64,000 nt of DNA from an uncultured Opitutia bacterium (GCA_903862955.1 CAIPAH010000024.1:186001-250000), one strand, 5' to 3'. Counted from the stretch's first letter, positions 14,536 to 23,828 are shown. Program-made: numbers and translations. Notes: generated by a model not told the origin, from the sequence alone.

Positions 14536-17112
14536 ATGGAATTCAACCTCGACCAGCGCACCGCCAGCCTGAGCGTCGGCGAATTCTCCGACTTCACCAC
14601 CGGGCCCCACGACGCCGGCAGCGGCCGGCCGGGCCTCTGGCGCGCCCAGCTGGGCACGCACTGGCACAACGAGCTCCGCGCCCGCGCCACCGACGAGTCG
14701 CCCGGCGCCGAGTTCGAAATCGTCATCGCCGGCCAGATCTTCCACGGCGGCTGGACCCTCTCCTTCACGGGTCGCATCGATCAGCTGCTGCGCGCCGACG
14801 GCCGTGTGACGCTGCGGGAAATCAAGACCGTCACCCGCCCCCTGCCCTGCGCCGAATCCGAACTCCGCGCGGACTATCCCGGCTACTTCGTCCAGCTCGC
14901 GACGTATGTCGCCCTGGCGAAGCTGTCAGCCGTCAGCGATCAGCGATCAGCAGTCAGCGATCAGCCGTCAGCGATCAGCACTCCGCCGTTGAGCGAAGGT
15001 TCGACTCCATCTCCCATCGCCCATCACCCATCGCCTATCGCCCGCTCCGCGCTCCGCGCGGAGCTGGTCTTCGTCGAAACGGCGAGCGGACTTGCGCAAT
15101 CGATCCCGCTCTCCCCGGCTGACGACGTCCTCTTCCGCACGCAACTCGAGCGCGTCGTCGAGTTTCTCAACCTGCGCCTCCGCGCCCGCGAGCGGCTTCG
15201 CTCGCTCCGGTTTTGCTCCCCTTTCGCCGCACCGCGCCCGGGCCAGGAAACGACCCTCACCGAGCTCACCGCGGCATTCGAACGCCAGCTGCTCGTGCTG
15301 TTCGAGGCGCCCACCGGCTTCGGCAAGACGGGCATCCTCTTGGAATTTGCCCTCGGCCAGCTGCGCGCCGGCCACTTCGACCGCGCGCTCTATCTCACGA
15401 GCAAATCCACCGGCCAGCTGCAGGTCGTCCGGACGCTGCAGACGATGACGGCCCAGCCGTCCATCGCCGCTGAAAGTCCCAAGGCAAAAGTTGAAGGCCA
15501 GTCCGCCTCCGACCTTTCACCTTTCAACGTTCAACTTTCAACCCCGGCGACTCCGGTCGCCGTCTGGCACGTCCGCAACAAGGCCGAGCACTGCATCAAC
15601 GCCGTCTTCCACTGTGTGCGCGAGGCCTGCGGCTACCTCGACCGCGTTGAAGAGCGTTGGGCCGCCAGCGGGCTGTCGCGCTTCTATCTTTTCGAAAACC
15701 AAGCCCGCGACTTGGAGACGCTCCGCGCCGCCGGGCGGGATGCGCGCATCTGCCCCTACGAGATCACCCGCGCCGCCCTCGCGTTCAACGACGTGTGGAT
15801 CGGCGACTACAATTACGTCTTCGCGCCGCGCAACCGCGCCCTCTTCTACAACCAGCCCGGCTTCGACCCCGCGCGCACGCTGCTCATCCTCGACGAGGCC
15901 CACAACCTGCCCGCGCGCGTCGCCGACGCCCATTCCTACACCGCCAAAGCCATCGACGCCAGTGCGTTGCTCGCCGAACTCGACCACGTCAACGCCGCCA
16001 CGCCCTTCGTGCGCGCTTGGGAGAGCTGGGCTCACCTGCTGCTCGCCCTGCAGCCGGTCGACGCCCTCGATCCCGCCCTCGAAGCCGACGTGGCCGACAC
16101 CCTCGCCAAGATTGCCGGTTTCCTCGGCGACCTGCCCCTCGACTACGCCGCCCTCGGCCCGCAGTTCAGCGACCAGCTCTGGCAGACGCAGCAGCTGAGC
16201 GAATGGCTCGCCAGCGCCCAACTGAAGAAGCTCCTTTGGTGTCCGCGCCCCGGCGAGCTCGCCTTCACCTGCATCGACGCCGCCGACGCCATCGGCGCGA
16301 CCCTCCGCGAATACGGCGGCGTAGTCTTCGCGAGCGCCACGCTCTCGCCGGTCGAAAACTTCGCCGAATCCTGCGGCCTCGCGCTCAGCGTTCCGGCGAC
16401 TACACCCAGCGCCCCTGGCCCATCGCCCATCGCCCCCTTCCGCTTCGTCACCGCGCAAACGCCGTGGCGCGACCACGCCTACGACATCGCGGTGGATGCG
16501 CGCGTCGACACCACCTTCCAGCACCGCTCGCATTACTACGCCACCACGGCGGCCACCATCGCCGCCCTCCAAGCCGCCGCCGGCGGCCCGGTCGCGGTCT
16601 TCTTTCCGTCGTATGCGTATGCCGACGCTATCGCGAAGGAGCTCGAACGCGCGGCGCCGTTGCGCGTCGCGCTGCAACCCCGCCTGACCGACCTCGCCGC
16701 CCAAACCGCGTGGGTCGAACAGTCGCTCGCGTTCACCGATGCGCTCTTCCTCGTCCTCGGCTCAAGCTTCGCCGAAAGCATCGACGCGCTCGGCGGGCGC
16801 ATCACGCACGCGATGGTCGTCGGCCCTGCGCTGCCCGAGGTCAATGCCGTCCAGCGCGCGCGTCTTGCGGAGTTCTCCCCGCTCGGACGCGAGGCGGCGT
16901 TCCGCCGCGTTTACCAAATCCCCGGCATGACGAAAGTGAACCAGGCCCTCGGCCGCCTCGTGCGCGCCCCCGGCCAGCACGCCCGCGTGATCCTCCACTG
17001 CCGCCGCTTCCTCGAGCCCGCCTACGCCAGCCTTCTCGCCCCCGACTACCAGTTCGGCGCCAACGTCCTCACCGACGCCGACCTGGTCGCGTGGCTGAAG
17101 CGCGCCAATTAG
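14536..17112 (+). CDS. PD-(D/E)XK nuclease - XPD/DinG-type Fe-S helicase fusion
   Basis: The 858-residue protein combines two modules. Residues about 65-125 look like a PD-(D/E)XK nuclease: GRIDQLL supplies the Asp, LREIKTV the E-x-K, and YFVQLATYVA the conserved Gln motif. Residues about 255-858 are a superfamily 2 helicase of the XPD/DinG group: Walker A APTGFGKTG, DEAH box LILDEAHNLPAR (about 450), and VNQALGRLVRAP at motif VI. Between Walker A and DEAH are cysteines in EHC, REAC and RICPYE, spaced as for an Fe-S cluster. Two in-frame repeat stretches (residues about 130-175 and 312-336) interrupt it. A role in DNA repair is likely but not shown. Confidence 0.85.
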   Translation: MEFNLDQRTASLSVGEFSDFTTGPHDAGSGRPGLWRAQLGTHWHNELRARATDESPGAEFEIVIAGQIFHGGWTLSFTGRIDQLLRADGRVTLREIKTVTRPLPCAESELRADYPGYFVQLATYVALAKLSAVSDQRSAVSDQPSAISTPPLSEGSTPSPIAHHPSPIARSALRAELVFVETASGLAQSIPLSPADDVLFRTQLERVVEFLNLRLRARERLRSLRFCSPFAAPRPGQETTLTELTAAFERQLLVLFEAPTGFGKTGILLEFALGQLRAGHFDRALYLTSKSTGQLQVVRTLQTMTAQPSIAAESPKAKVEGQSASDLSPFNVQLSTPATPVAVWHVRNKAEHCINAVFHCVREACGYLDRVEERWAASGLSRFYLFENQARDLETLRAAGRDARICPYEITRAALAFNDVWIGDYNYVFAPRNRALFYNQPGFDPARTLLILDEAHNLPARVADAHSYTAKAIDASALLAELDHVNAATPFVRAWESWAHLLLALQPVDALDPALEADVADTLAKIAGFLGDLPLDYAALGPQFSDQLWQTQQLSEWLASAQLKKLLWCPRPGELAFTCIDAADAIGATLREYGGVVFASATLSPVENFAESCGLALSVPATTPSAPGPSPIAPFRFVTAQTPWRDHAYDIAVDARVDTTFQHRSHYYATTAATIAALQAAAGGPVAVFFPSYAYADAIAKELERAAPLRVALQPRLTDLAAQTAWVEQSLAFTDALFLVLGSSFAESIDALGGRITHAMVVGPALPEVNAVQRARLAEFSPLGREAAFRRVYQIPGMTKVNQALGRLVRAPGQHARVILHCRRFLEPAYASLLAPDYQFGANVLTDADLVAWLKRAN
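14923..14979. repeat. in-frame GATCAGC/GTCAGC tandem array in the helicase gene
   Basis: About eight copies of a six- to seven-base unit (GTCAGCGATCAGC and variants) encode an SAVSDQRSAVSDQ-type peptide. A second tandem of CCCATCGCC-like units follows at about 15010-15045. The frame stays open. Confidence 0.75.
15469..15542. repeat. in-frame palindromic insertion in the helicase gene
   Basis: The left arm TGAAAGTCCCAAGGCAAAAGT and the right arm, which reads TGAAAGTTGAACGTTGAAAG on the other strand, make an imperfect palindrome. It adds about 24 residues rich in Ser, Pro and Gln between the helicase Walker A and the Fe-S region. Confidence 0.65.
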
Positions 17113-18794
17113 TGATTGGGGGCTGGTGCCGGAACGCCGGGGATGGGCTTCGCTCTTGAGGATTCCAGCTCCTCCAGCCCGTCCGTGTGCACAGCGCGGC
17201 TGATCGAGCCGATTCGGTAAAACGCCACTTTCATGAGAACAGCGTCATCCAACCAATCCGGCTGGGCGGGATAAGCGAGAAGGCCGGGTGCGAAATCAAT
17301 CCGGCGCTGCTCGATGCCGACCGTGCCCATCATGGTGTAGATCAGCCGCTCCTCTCCCACCATCGCGATTTTCGAACGATCCTTGCTCACCAACGCGTAG
17401 AACGTGTTGGGCGTTCCCCGCCGGCTGGTGGTCGTCAGGAAGCCGGGCAGGTAATCGGAGTCGAGCACCGGTTCGGTTTCGGCGATCGTCAACGTGAGAC
17501 CTTTGTCCTTCCTGTCCTTGAAACGGAGCACTTCGCGCACCTCGATCCGGTGTCCGGCGCGCCCGTCTCGTGCGCCAGGCTTCAAGGGAACCTCCGCTAC
17601 GACTTCCCCCGCATAAACGTTTAGCTTGAAATGGGCATCCCACGCCGGCGCGCGTTCGCGTAGCTTGACGGCATAGGAGCGGGGCAGCCCGATGTCGGCC
17701 GCGACCGACGGGGCGACACTCAAATCTCCCCGTTGCGAGTCGACCAAGTATTTCGTCGCGCGGACTGAAGCTCCCATCAGCTCCCAAGCCACAGGCCCAA
17801 AATATGAAAAGGTCCACCCTTGGCGCTCCAAATTTGTTCCGTCCGTCCAGCGGAGCGTGCCGGCAGCCCGCCCCCCATTGATGGCAATTCCGCGCGGCAA
17901 ACCTTCGAGGCGGGTGCCCACAAGCATGGTCACCATCGATTCGTCATCATAGGGCGACTTTCTCCTCTCGTGTAGGTCCACCGGGCCTGGCGTGGCGACA
18001 ACCTTGGCCAGACCCGCCGGTTCGCCGCTCCGCCAATCGATCGCCCGGGACCAGTCCCACGGCGCAAAGCCCAGGCTCAGCAGCATGAGCACAAAGCCGG
18101 TGGCCAGAATCGCCCATGACTTGGGCAGCGCCCGGGTGCGATATTGATGGATGATAACGGCCAACACCGTCGCGATGGCCACGAGGATGGTCAGCTGCAT
18201 GCGCGTCATGCCAAGGCCCCAGCTCAGTCCGCTCATGCGGTACGCGAAGAGGGGGCCCGAACAGCAGATCCAAGCGAAGACCAGCAACAGGAAAGCCACC
18301 GTGAAGCGGGAGTAATTGGCCGTAAGGGTCGCAACGCCAAACGCCAGCACGGAAACGATTGCCTGCCCCAGCATGATTTGGAGCGAGGCCCTTAGCACCT
18401 CACTCGCGCCATAGCCGCAGAACAACCACCACGGCAGCAAGGCGAGCACGGGGAGGAGGCCAAAGAACAGGACGGCGGAAATCAGCTTGGCCGACAACAG
18501 CCGCAGTCCGGTGATGGGACGGGTGACCCACCAGGTCTGCTGCCCCACCAGGGGGTCTTCCTGAACAAGGCCCGCGACCAGGAAGAAACCCAGGACCAGC
18601 TGCATGCCCCAGAGGATTTCATGCAGGGCATCCAGACCGTTGATGCCCGTCCGCAGCACCATGACTTCCTCGTCCGCCCAGCGGAAAAGCACGAAGCAAA
18701 GGATGGTCTGCGCGAGGATCAGTCCCACCCACAGCGCGAGCGGCAGCCGGAAGCGGCGGATGTCTTTTTTGACGATGTGCCAGGTAAGGTTCAT
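17109..18794 (-). CDS. ABC transporter permease with large extracytoplasmic domain
   Basis: The 561-residue ABC-2-like permease has about seven membrane helices in its first 280 residues (for example ALWVGLILAQTILCFVLF and FLLLVFAWICCSGPLF), followed by a long soluble region of about 270 residues that I do not recognise. A QQTWWVTRPITG motif after the second helix is frequent in permeases of YtrA-regulated operons. Its start overlaps the ATPase stop by four bases, and its stop overlaps the convergent helicase stop. Substrate unknown. Confidence 0.8.
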   Translation of the reverse strand: MNLTWHIVKKDIRRFRLPLALWVGLILAQTILCFVLFRWADEEVMVLRTGINGLDALHEILWGMQLVLGFFLVAGLVQEDPLVGQQTWWVTRPITGLRLLSAKLISAVLFFGLLPVLALLPWWLFCGYGASEVLRASLQIMLGQAIVSVLAFGVATLTANYSRFTVAFLLLVFAWICCSGPLFAYRMSGLSWGLGMTRMQLTILVAIATVLAVIIHQYRTRALPKSWAILATGFVLMLLSLGFAPWDWSRAIDWRSGEPAGLAKVVATPGPVDLHERRKSPYDDESMVTMLVGTRLEGLPRGIAINGGRAAGTLRWTDGTNLERQGWTFSYFGPVAWELMGASVRATKYLVDSQRGDLSVAPSVAADIGLPRSYAVKLRERAPAWDAHFKLNVYAGEVVAEVPLKPGARDGRAGHRIEVREVLRFKDRKDKGLTLTIAETEPVLDSDYLPGFLTTTSRRGTPNTFYALVSKDRSKIAMVGEERLIYTMMGTVGIEQRRIDFAPGLLAYPAQPDWLDDAVLMKVAFYRIGSISRAVHTDGLEELESSRAKPIPGVPAPAPNH

Positions 18795-19696
18795 GCGGCC
18801 TCCTCCTTCTTCGCTCCGGCGCGCTCACTGTGGGCCAAGGCGAGATAGATTTCCCGCAGCGTCATCGGGGAAGCGTTCACCGAGGCGCCGGGAAAGCGCT
18901 CGCGCCACGCCCGTTCGGTCGACTCGCCCGCATATGCGGGTTCGACCCACGACGTCAGCGCGCCCGCCTGCGTCCACTCCAGCCCGCCTGACACCGGCGT
19001 GGCGTTCGTCGCTCCGGTCACCTCCACGCGCCGGAAGCGGCCCAGCAGGGCATCGGTTGTCTCGTTGAATTTCAGTCGGCCGGCGTAGATCACGGCCACG
19101 CGGTCGCAGAGGCGTTCGACTTCCTCGATGTCGTGCGACGACACCAGTACCGTCCAGTCGCCCAGCTCGGAGATCTCCAGCATGCCGCGCACAAATTCGT
19201 CGCGGACGAGCGGGTCGAGTCCGGCAAACGGTTCATCCAGCACAAGCAGTGGCGGCCGGTAGGCGAGCGACGACAGCAGCGCCGTCTTCATCACCATGCC
19301 CCGCGACAAGTGCTTCATCTTCCGTTCCGGCGGGAGTTCGAACAGGTCCAGCAGCTTCGCTTCCAGCGTCGCGTCCCAGCGCGGATAAAATGGCCGGCAG
19401 AAATCCAGATACTCCCGCACCGTCATCCAGAGAGGGAGTGACTGGCTCTCCGCCACGTAGCCGATGTTGGCGAGCTCGGCCGGTCCCAGCTTGCGGGAGT
19501 CAGTCCCCATCACGGTCGCCCGGCCGCTCGTGGAGTGCAGCAAGTTCAGCAGCATCCGGATGGTGGTCGATTTGCCCGCGCCGTTGGGCCCCAGCAGCGC
19601 GCACACGCTGCCGGACGGGACCTGGAGATCCAGCCCGTGCACCGCCTCGGTCCGGCCGAACCGCCGGGTCAAATTGTGGGTTTCGATGATGTTCAT
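18791..19696 (-). CDS. ABC transporter ATP-binding protein (YtrB-like)
   Basis: The 301-residue ATPase has Walker A LLGPNGAGKSTT near residue 37, Walker B LLVLDEPFAGLDP, and a switch SSHDIEEVERL. The signature motif is HLSRGM instead of LSGGQ, a variation seen in YtrB-type proteins. It energises the permease encoded just downstream (ATGA overlap). Regulation is probably by the GntR protein at the head of the operon. Confidence 0.92.
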   Translation of the reverse strand: MNIIETHNLTRRFGRTEAVHGLDLQVPSGSVCALLGPNGAGKSTTIRMLLNLLHSTSGRATVMGTDSRKLGPAELANIGYVAESQSLPLWMTVREYLDFCRPFYPRWDATLEAKLLDLFELPPERKMKHLSRGMVMKTALLSSLAYRPPLLVLDEPFAGLDPLVRDEFVRGMLEISELGDWTVLVSSHDIEEVERLCDRVAVIYAGRLKFNETTDALLGRFRRVEVTGATNATPVSGGLEWTQAGALTSWVEPAYAGESTERAWRERFPGASVNASPMTLREIYLALAHSERAGAKKEEAA

Positions 19697-19709
19697 GGGG
19701 TGAAAAATG

Positions 19710-21149
19710 TTATTCGGGCCGGAGCGCGAACCGCTCGAGCTTGCCGTTGGCGTCGTAGGAACAACGGGCGATGGCGGTACTTTCGCTGCAGACGATGATG
19801 TATTCGTAAACCCGGTGCCCGCCCGGGTAATCCTTGCGCTCCACCAGGCTAATCGACTGGAGCGACCCCGCGGCTTTCAGGTCGTTTGTGACCGGCCCCG
19901 GAATCACCTTGGCGAGCGCCTTGCCCAGCTCGGGCGTGAACAATGCCTGATCGAGCTTCCCCGCCTGCGCCGCGAGGTAGGCCTGCCGGATCTGCTCCGT
20001 CACCGCCGGCTCCTTGTCTGGGATGGGCTTGGGCGTGACGTAGGGATGGTAATCCGGCCAGCCGTAGGCCTGCGCCACTGCATCCTGCACGCGGAGCATG
20101 AATTTCGAGTCGTCGTTGGCGTTGATCATGATCGCGACGCCCATCCCCGCCTCGGTGTAGGCCACGAGCATCGTGTCGAATCCTTCATTGCGGCCGCCGT
20201 GCATGAAGCGGGCGGTCGGACCGCTGCCTTGGATGGCCAGGCCCAGGCCGTAATTGTTTTTCACGGGCGTGACCATCAGTTTCACGGAGGCGGGCGAGAG
20301 GACGGGATGCGGCCGACCGGCGAGCGACTGCTGCAGCGCAATCGCAAAGCGCGCGAGGTCCGACGGCGTCGTCCAAAGTCCCGCCGGCGCCATTTCCGGG
20401 TAAACATTCCACCAGGTGGGCAGGGCGCGGTTGCCGGTCCAATGTCCGGTGGCCGCCCGCGGGATGAGCGGTTCCGGCAGGGGCTGCGCAAAGGTGCTCG
20501 CGTTCATCCCGAGGGGTCGGAGCACATGGTCCTGCATGAAGTCGGGAAAGGCCTGGCCCGAGACATCCATCATCAGCTGCTGGGCGATCACGTAGCCGCC
20601 GCCCGAGTAACTCCACGCACTTCCCGGCTCGGACACCACCCACACAGGCGCGGAATTGGCCGGCGGCGTCCCGTTCAAAATCTGCACTACAGTCGGGATC
20701 GGCGCACCCCCCAGGTAACCCCGGAAACCGTGCACCGTCGTCCCCGCGGTGTGGCTGAGCAGCTGACGCAGCGTGACGGGGTGGCCGGCGGTGAAGTGAT
20801 TATCCGGCACTTTCCACGTGCGCAGCAGGTCGTTCACATTTCCATCCAGGGTCAGTTTCTTCTGCTCCACGAGGTAGAGGGCGCCCATCGCGGCGACTGC
20901 TTTGCTGTCCGAACCGGCCTGGAACAAGGTGTCGACGGTCACCGGCGCCTTGGTGGCGAGATCCCGCACGCCGTAGCCCTGCGCCTTGACGATGGCCCCG
21001 TCCTTGAAAACGGCGAGCGACAGCCCAGGGATCTTCCGCTTGGCCATGAGCGCCTGAATGGTGTCGTCCAGCGGCTCGGCGCGCGCGATGACGGCCGCGG
21101 AGATCAGGAGCAGGGAGAGGGCGAGAGCGAGGCAGGCTTTCGATTTCAT
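19710..21149 (-). CDS. beta-lactamase/serine hydrolase family protein, exported
   Basis: The 479-residue protein starts with a signal peptide (MKSKACLALALSLLLISAAVIARA). It then has a class-C beta-lactamase/penicillin-binding-like hydrolase domain: AVFKDGAIVKAQGYGVRD, the S-x-x-K motif GSDSK near residue 90, YSGGGY at the position of Y-x-N, and HGGRNEG as the third motif. A C-terminal domain of about 110 residues follows. It would act in the periplasm on a peptide, ester or beta-lactam. It lies between gntR and the ABC ATPase gene, which suggests a shared envelope-stress or antibiotic-response job. True beta-lactamase activity is not implied. Confidence 0.9.
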   Translation of the reverse strand: MKSKACLALALSLLLISAAVIARAEPLDDTIQALMAKRKIPGLSLAVFKDGAIVKAQGYGVRDLATKAPVTVDTLFQAGSDSKAVAAMGALYLVEQKKLTLDGNVNDLLRTWKVPDNHFTAGHPVTLRQLLSHTAGTTVHGFRGYLGGAPIPTVVQILNGTPPANSAPVWVVSEPGSAWSYSGGGYVIAQQLMMDVSGQAFPDFMQDHVLRPLGMNASTFAQPLPEPLIPRAATGHWTGNRALPTWWNVYPEMAPAGLWTTPSDLARFAIALQQSLAGRPHPVLSPASVKLMVTPVKNNYGLGLAIQGSGPTARFMHGGRNEGFDTMLVAYTEAGMGVAIMINANDDSKFMLRVQDAVAQAYGWPDYHPYVTPKPIPDKEPAVTEQIRQAYLAAQAGKLDQALFTPELGKALAKVIPGPVTNDLKAAGSLQSISLVERKDYPGGHRVYEYIIVCSESTAIARCSYDANGKLERFALRPE

Positions 21150-21156
21150 GGGTGAA

Positions 21157-21540
21157 TCATTTGCCGCCGAGTTTCTTCCAGTGCGCGGCGAGCGCCGCCT
21201 GCACGTCGTCCAGTTCCAAACCGAGCTTGCACGCCTCGACCACCAGCCGCTCGGCCTCGGCGCCCAGCAGTTCGGCCCGCTCCTTGCGCCCGCCGATCCC
21301 GCGCTCCGCGACAATGCTGCCGACCGCGGGCGTCGTCACCAGCACGCCCTCGGCCACCAGCGCCGCCACGACCTTGTGCGCGGTGTTGGGGTTCACCTTC
21401 AGCTCCTGGCTCAGCACCCGCACCGAGGGAAACTTGTCACCCGGCCGCAGCTGCCCCGCCACCACGGCCTTCTTCACGGCGAACAGGATCTGTTCCGCGA
21501 CTGGCAGGCCCGGACGAAGTTCGATGGAGAACGGGAGCAC
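21157..21540 (-). CDS. GntR-family regulator, YtrA subfamily
   Basis: The 127-residue repressor has a GntR winged helix (LRPGDKFPSVRVLSQELKVNPNTAHKV, about residues 31-57) and only a short C-terminal dimerisation tail, the length typical of YtrA-type regulators. It is the first gene of a four-gene operon with a serine hydrolase and an ABC transporter; the next start is seven bases away. Start is GTG at 21540. A TAGT-tgc-ACTA inverted repeat lies eight bases upstream. Confidence 0.93.
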   Translation of the reverse strand: MLPFSIELRPGLPVAEQILFAVKKAVVAGQLRPGDKFPSVRVLSQELKVNPNTAHKVVAALVAEGVLVTTPAVGSIVAERGIGGRKERAELLGAEAERLVVEACKLGLELDDVQAALAAHWKKLGGK

Positions 21541-21547
21541 GCCGTCC

Positions 21548-21558
21548 TAGTTGCACTA
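21548..21558. promoter_or_regulatory. candidate GntR operator (TAGT-tgc-ACTA)
   Basis: A perfect inverted repeat immediately precedes the gntR start and is followed by a second AGTTAG at 21564, giving a run of TAGT/ACTA half-sites across about 20 bases. It also lies about 100 bases upstream of the divergent S9 peptidase gene. Autoregulation is inferred. Confidence 0.5.
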
Positions 21559-21660
21559 ATACAGTTAGGACAGCAAGCATTTTTTCGCCGAAGGGCGATT
21601 CCCGCCCGGCTTTTTGCTTTTGCTCGGGGACAAATCCAGCCACTTTCGCGGCTCCACAAC

Positions 21661-23697
21661 ATGACCACCCGCCACCCTGCCCCACTGGCCGCGCTGTTCG
21701 TCGCGGTTTCCGCCCTTTTCACCGCCGGCCTGCGCGCCGCTGATGCCACCCCGGCCATGCCGACGGGCGCGGCCATCCCGATCGAGCACTTCTTCGCCGA
21801 TTCCGCCATGCACTCGCTCCAGCTTTCGCCGGATGGGCATCACCTCACCTTCCTGGCGGCCATGGGGACCGGGCACACCGGCATCGCCATGATGGACCTG
21901 GAGACGGGCCAGACCGAGGCCATCGTGGCCATGCGCGACGAAAACATCACCCAGTATTTTTGGAAGGGAAACGACCGGATCGTGTTCGGCGGCGATGTGG
22001 GCGGCAATGAGTCGTATTCCTACCGCTCCATCGGGCTGAAAAACCGCAAGGTCATCGACCTGGCCCAGTCCCAGAAGCAATACGGCACCGAAATGGCGAA
22101 CACCGCCGGCATCATCAGCACCCTGCGCCTCGACCCCAACCACATCCTGATCGAGGGAACCAAGCATGCCGACAGTCTCAACAACTTCGGCGTGTTCCTC
22201 CTCGATGTGCGCAGCGGGGATCGGGACAAGATGGAAGGGAGCGACGTCGTTGGTATTCGCGGCTTGTTCCCCGACAACACGGGGGTCATCCGCGGCTTGG
22301 ATCGTCGCGTGGGCGATGTCGTGATCCACGAACTTCGGCCGGACAGCCTTTCGACCTTTTTCAAGGTGGGAGAGACGCCCGCCGATCTCGCCGTCGGCGA
22401 GCCCACCTGGCAGTCCCTCGCCTTCAACGCCGACAACCAGACGCTTTACGTCCTCACCCGCGAGGGCAGCCACGCCTCTCACCTCCGCGCGTATAACGTG
22501 GCCCGGCGCGCCTTCCTGCCTGAATTGGATTACACCATACCGGGCAGTTACGAGAGCATCATCCTGTCCCCCGATCTCAGGCGGTTGTTGGGGGTTTCCT
22601 ACCTCACCGACCGGCGGGAGGTGCACTGGTTTGACGAGACCCGGGCCCAGCTGCAGGCCAAGATCGACGGCGCCCTGCCGGATACCACCAACCTCATCAT
22701 CAGTTCGTCGGATGATGGCCAGCGCCGCGTCATTGTCAGCACGTCCGATCGCGTGCCCGGGACCTTCTACCTCCTCGACCTGCAAAATCCCGCCCGCGGC
22801 CGTCCGGCCATCATGATGCTTGGTCAGGCCAACCCTCACCTGCAGCCGGCGCAGCTCCAACCCATGATGTCGATCAGCTATCCCGCCCGTGACGGACTGC
22901 TCATCCATGGCTACCTCACGCTGCCCGCCGGAGCCCAAGGTCACCGCGTGCCGCTCGTCATCCATCCCCATGGCGGGCCCTACGGCATTCGGGACGAATG
23001 GGGTTACGACGGGGAGGTGCAGTTTCTCGCCAGCCGCGGCTACGCCGTGCTGCAGCCCAACTACCGCGGCTCGGGGGGCTACGGCGTCGATTTCCTCCTG
23101 GCCGGCCGACAACAGTGGGGCGGCAAGATGCAGGATGACCTCACGGACGGCGTGAAATGGGCCATCGCCCAGGGCTTCGCCGACCCCGATCGCGTCGCCA
23201 TCGTCGGCGCCAGCTACGGCGGTTATGCCGCGCTCGCCGGCGTCACCTTCACCCCCGAGCTCTACCGCTGCGCGGTCAATTACGTCGGCGTCTCCGATCT
23301 CAGCATCATCGCCGGCTACGGCATCGGCAACGGGCGCAACAATGGGATGGATCGGACCTTCCAGAACAAATGGATCGGGGACGACCCGGTGTACCGCCAC
23401 GATCATTCGCCGGTGAATTACGTCCAAAACATCCGCGTGCCCACGCTGCATGCCTACGGCGACAACGACCCACGCGTGGACATTGACCACTGGAAACGCC
23501 TCAAGGCCGAGCTCGACCGTTACAACAAACCCTACGAATACGTCCGCGAAGGCGACGAGGGACACGGCTTCCACCATGAGGATGCCCGCATTGGGTTTTA
23601 TCGCAAAGTGGAGGATTTCCTTGCCCGTTATCTCGCCGCTCCCGGCCAGATCAAAGTCGGCCCCACCAAGGTCATCGACCTGCCGGCCAAGAACTGA
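21661..23697 (+). CDS. S9 prolyl-oligopeptidase family serine peptidase, copy 1
   Basis: The 678-residue exported peptidase begins with a signal peptide (MTTRHPAPLAALFVAVSALFTAGLRA). A beta-propeller-like region follows to about residue 420, then an alpha/beta-hydrolase domain. Catalytic Ser is in VGASYGGYAA (about 518), Asp in YGDNDPRVD, and His in DEGHGF. It should cleave oligopeptides in the periplasm, of the acylaminoacyl-/dipeptidyl-peptidase type. The next gene is a close paralogue. An intrinsic terminator follows 80 bases after the stop. Confidence 0.93.
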   Translation: MTTRHPAPLAALFVAVSALFTAGLRAADATPAMPTGAAIPIEHFFADSAMHSLQLSPDGHHLTFLAAMGTGHTGIAMMDLETGQTEAIVAMRDENITQYFWKGNDRIVFGGDVGGNESYSYRSIGLKNRKVIDLAQSQKQYGTEMANTAGIISTLRLDPNHILIEGTKHADSLNNFGVFLLDVRSGDRDKMEGSDVVGIRGLFPDNTGVIRGLDRRVGDVVIHELRPDSLSTFFKVGETPADLAVGEPTWQSLAFNADNQTLYVLTREGSHASHLRAYNVARRAFLPELDYTIPGSYESIILSPDLRRLLGVSYLTDRREVHWFDETRAQLQAKIDGALPDTTNLIISSSDDGQRRVIVSTSDRVPGTFYLLDLQNPARGRPAIMMLGQANPHLQPAQLQPMMSISYPARDGLLIHGYLTLPAGAQGHRVPLVIHPHGGPYGIRDEWGYDGEVQFLASRGYAVLQPNYRGSGGYGVDFLLAGRQQWGGKMQDDLTDGVKWAIAQGFADPDRVAIVGASYGGYAALAGVTFTPELYRCAVNYVGVSDLSIIAGYGIGNGRNNGMDRTFQNKWIGDDPVYRHDHSPVNYVQNIRVPTLHAYGDNDPRVDIDHWKRLKAELDRYNKPYEYVREGDEGHGFHHEDARIGFYRKVEDFLARYLAAPGQIKVGPTKVIDLPAKN

Positions 23698-23778
23698 GCA
23701 TTGCGATGGGGATGCGGCCGTCGCCGCATCCCCTCCCCCTGTGCGGCGAAGGCGCCGCGGCTCCAGCAACCCCTTTCG

Positions 23779-23806
23779 ACCGCCCCAGCGCCGGGGCGGT
23801 TTTTTT
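23779..23806 (+). terminator. intrinsic terminator after S9 peptidase copy 1
   Basis: The stem ACCGCCCC/GGGGCGGT with a six-base loop is followed directly by seven T residues (23800-23806). It separates the two peptidase genes. Confidence 0.85.
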
Positions 23807-23828
23807 GCCCTTCCACTTCCAGCGCTGC

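Noticed and set aside
14923-15045. Possible CRISPR-like or minisatellite array
   Set aside because: Units are six to nine bases, without spacers, and lie inside an open coding frame.
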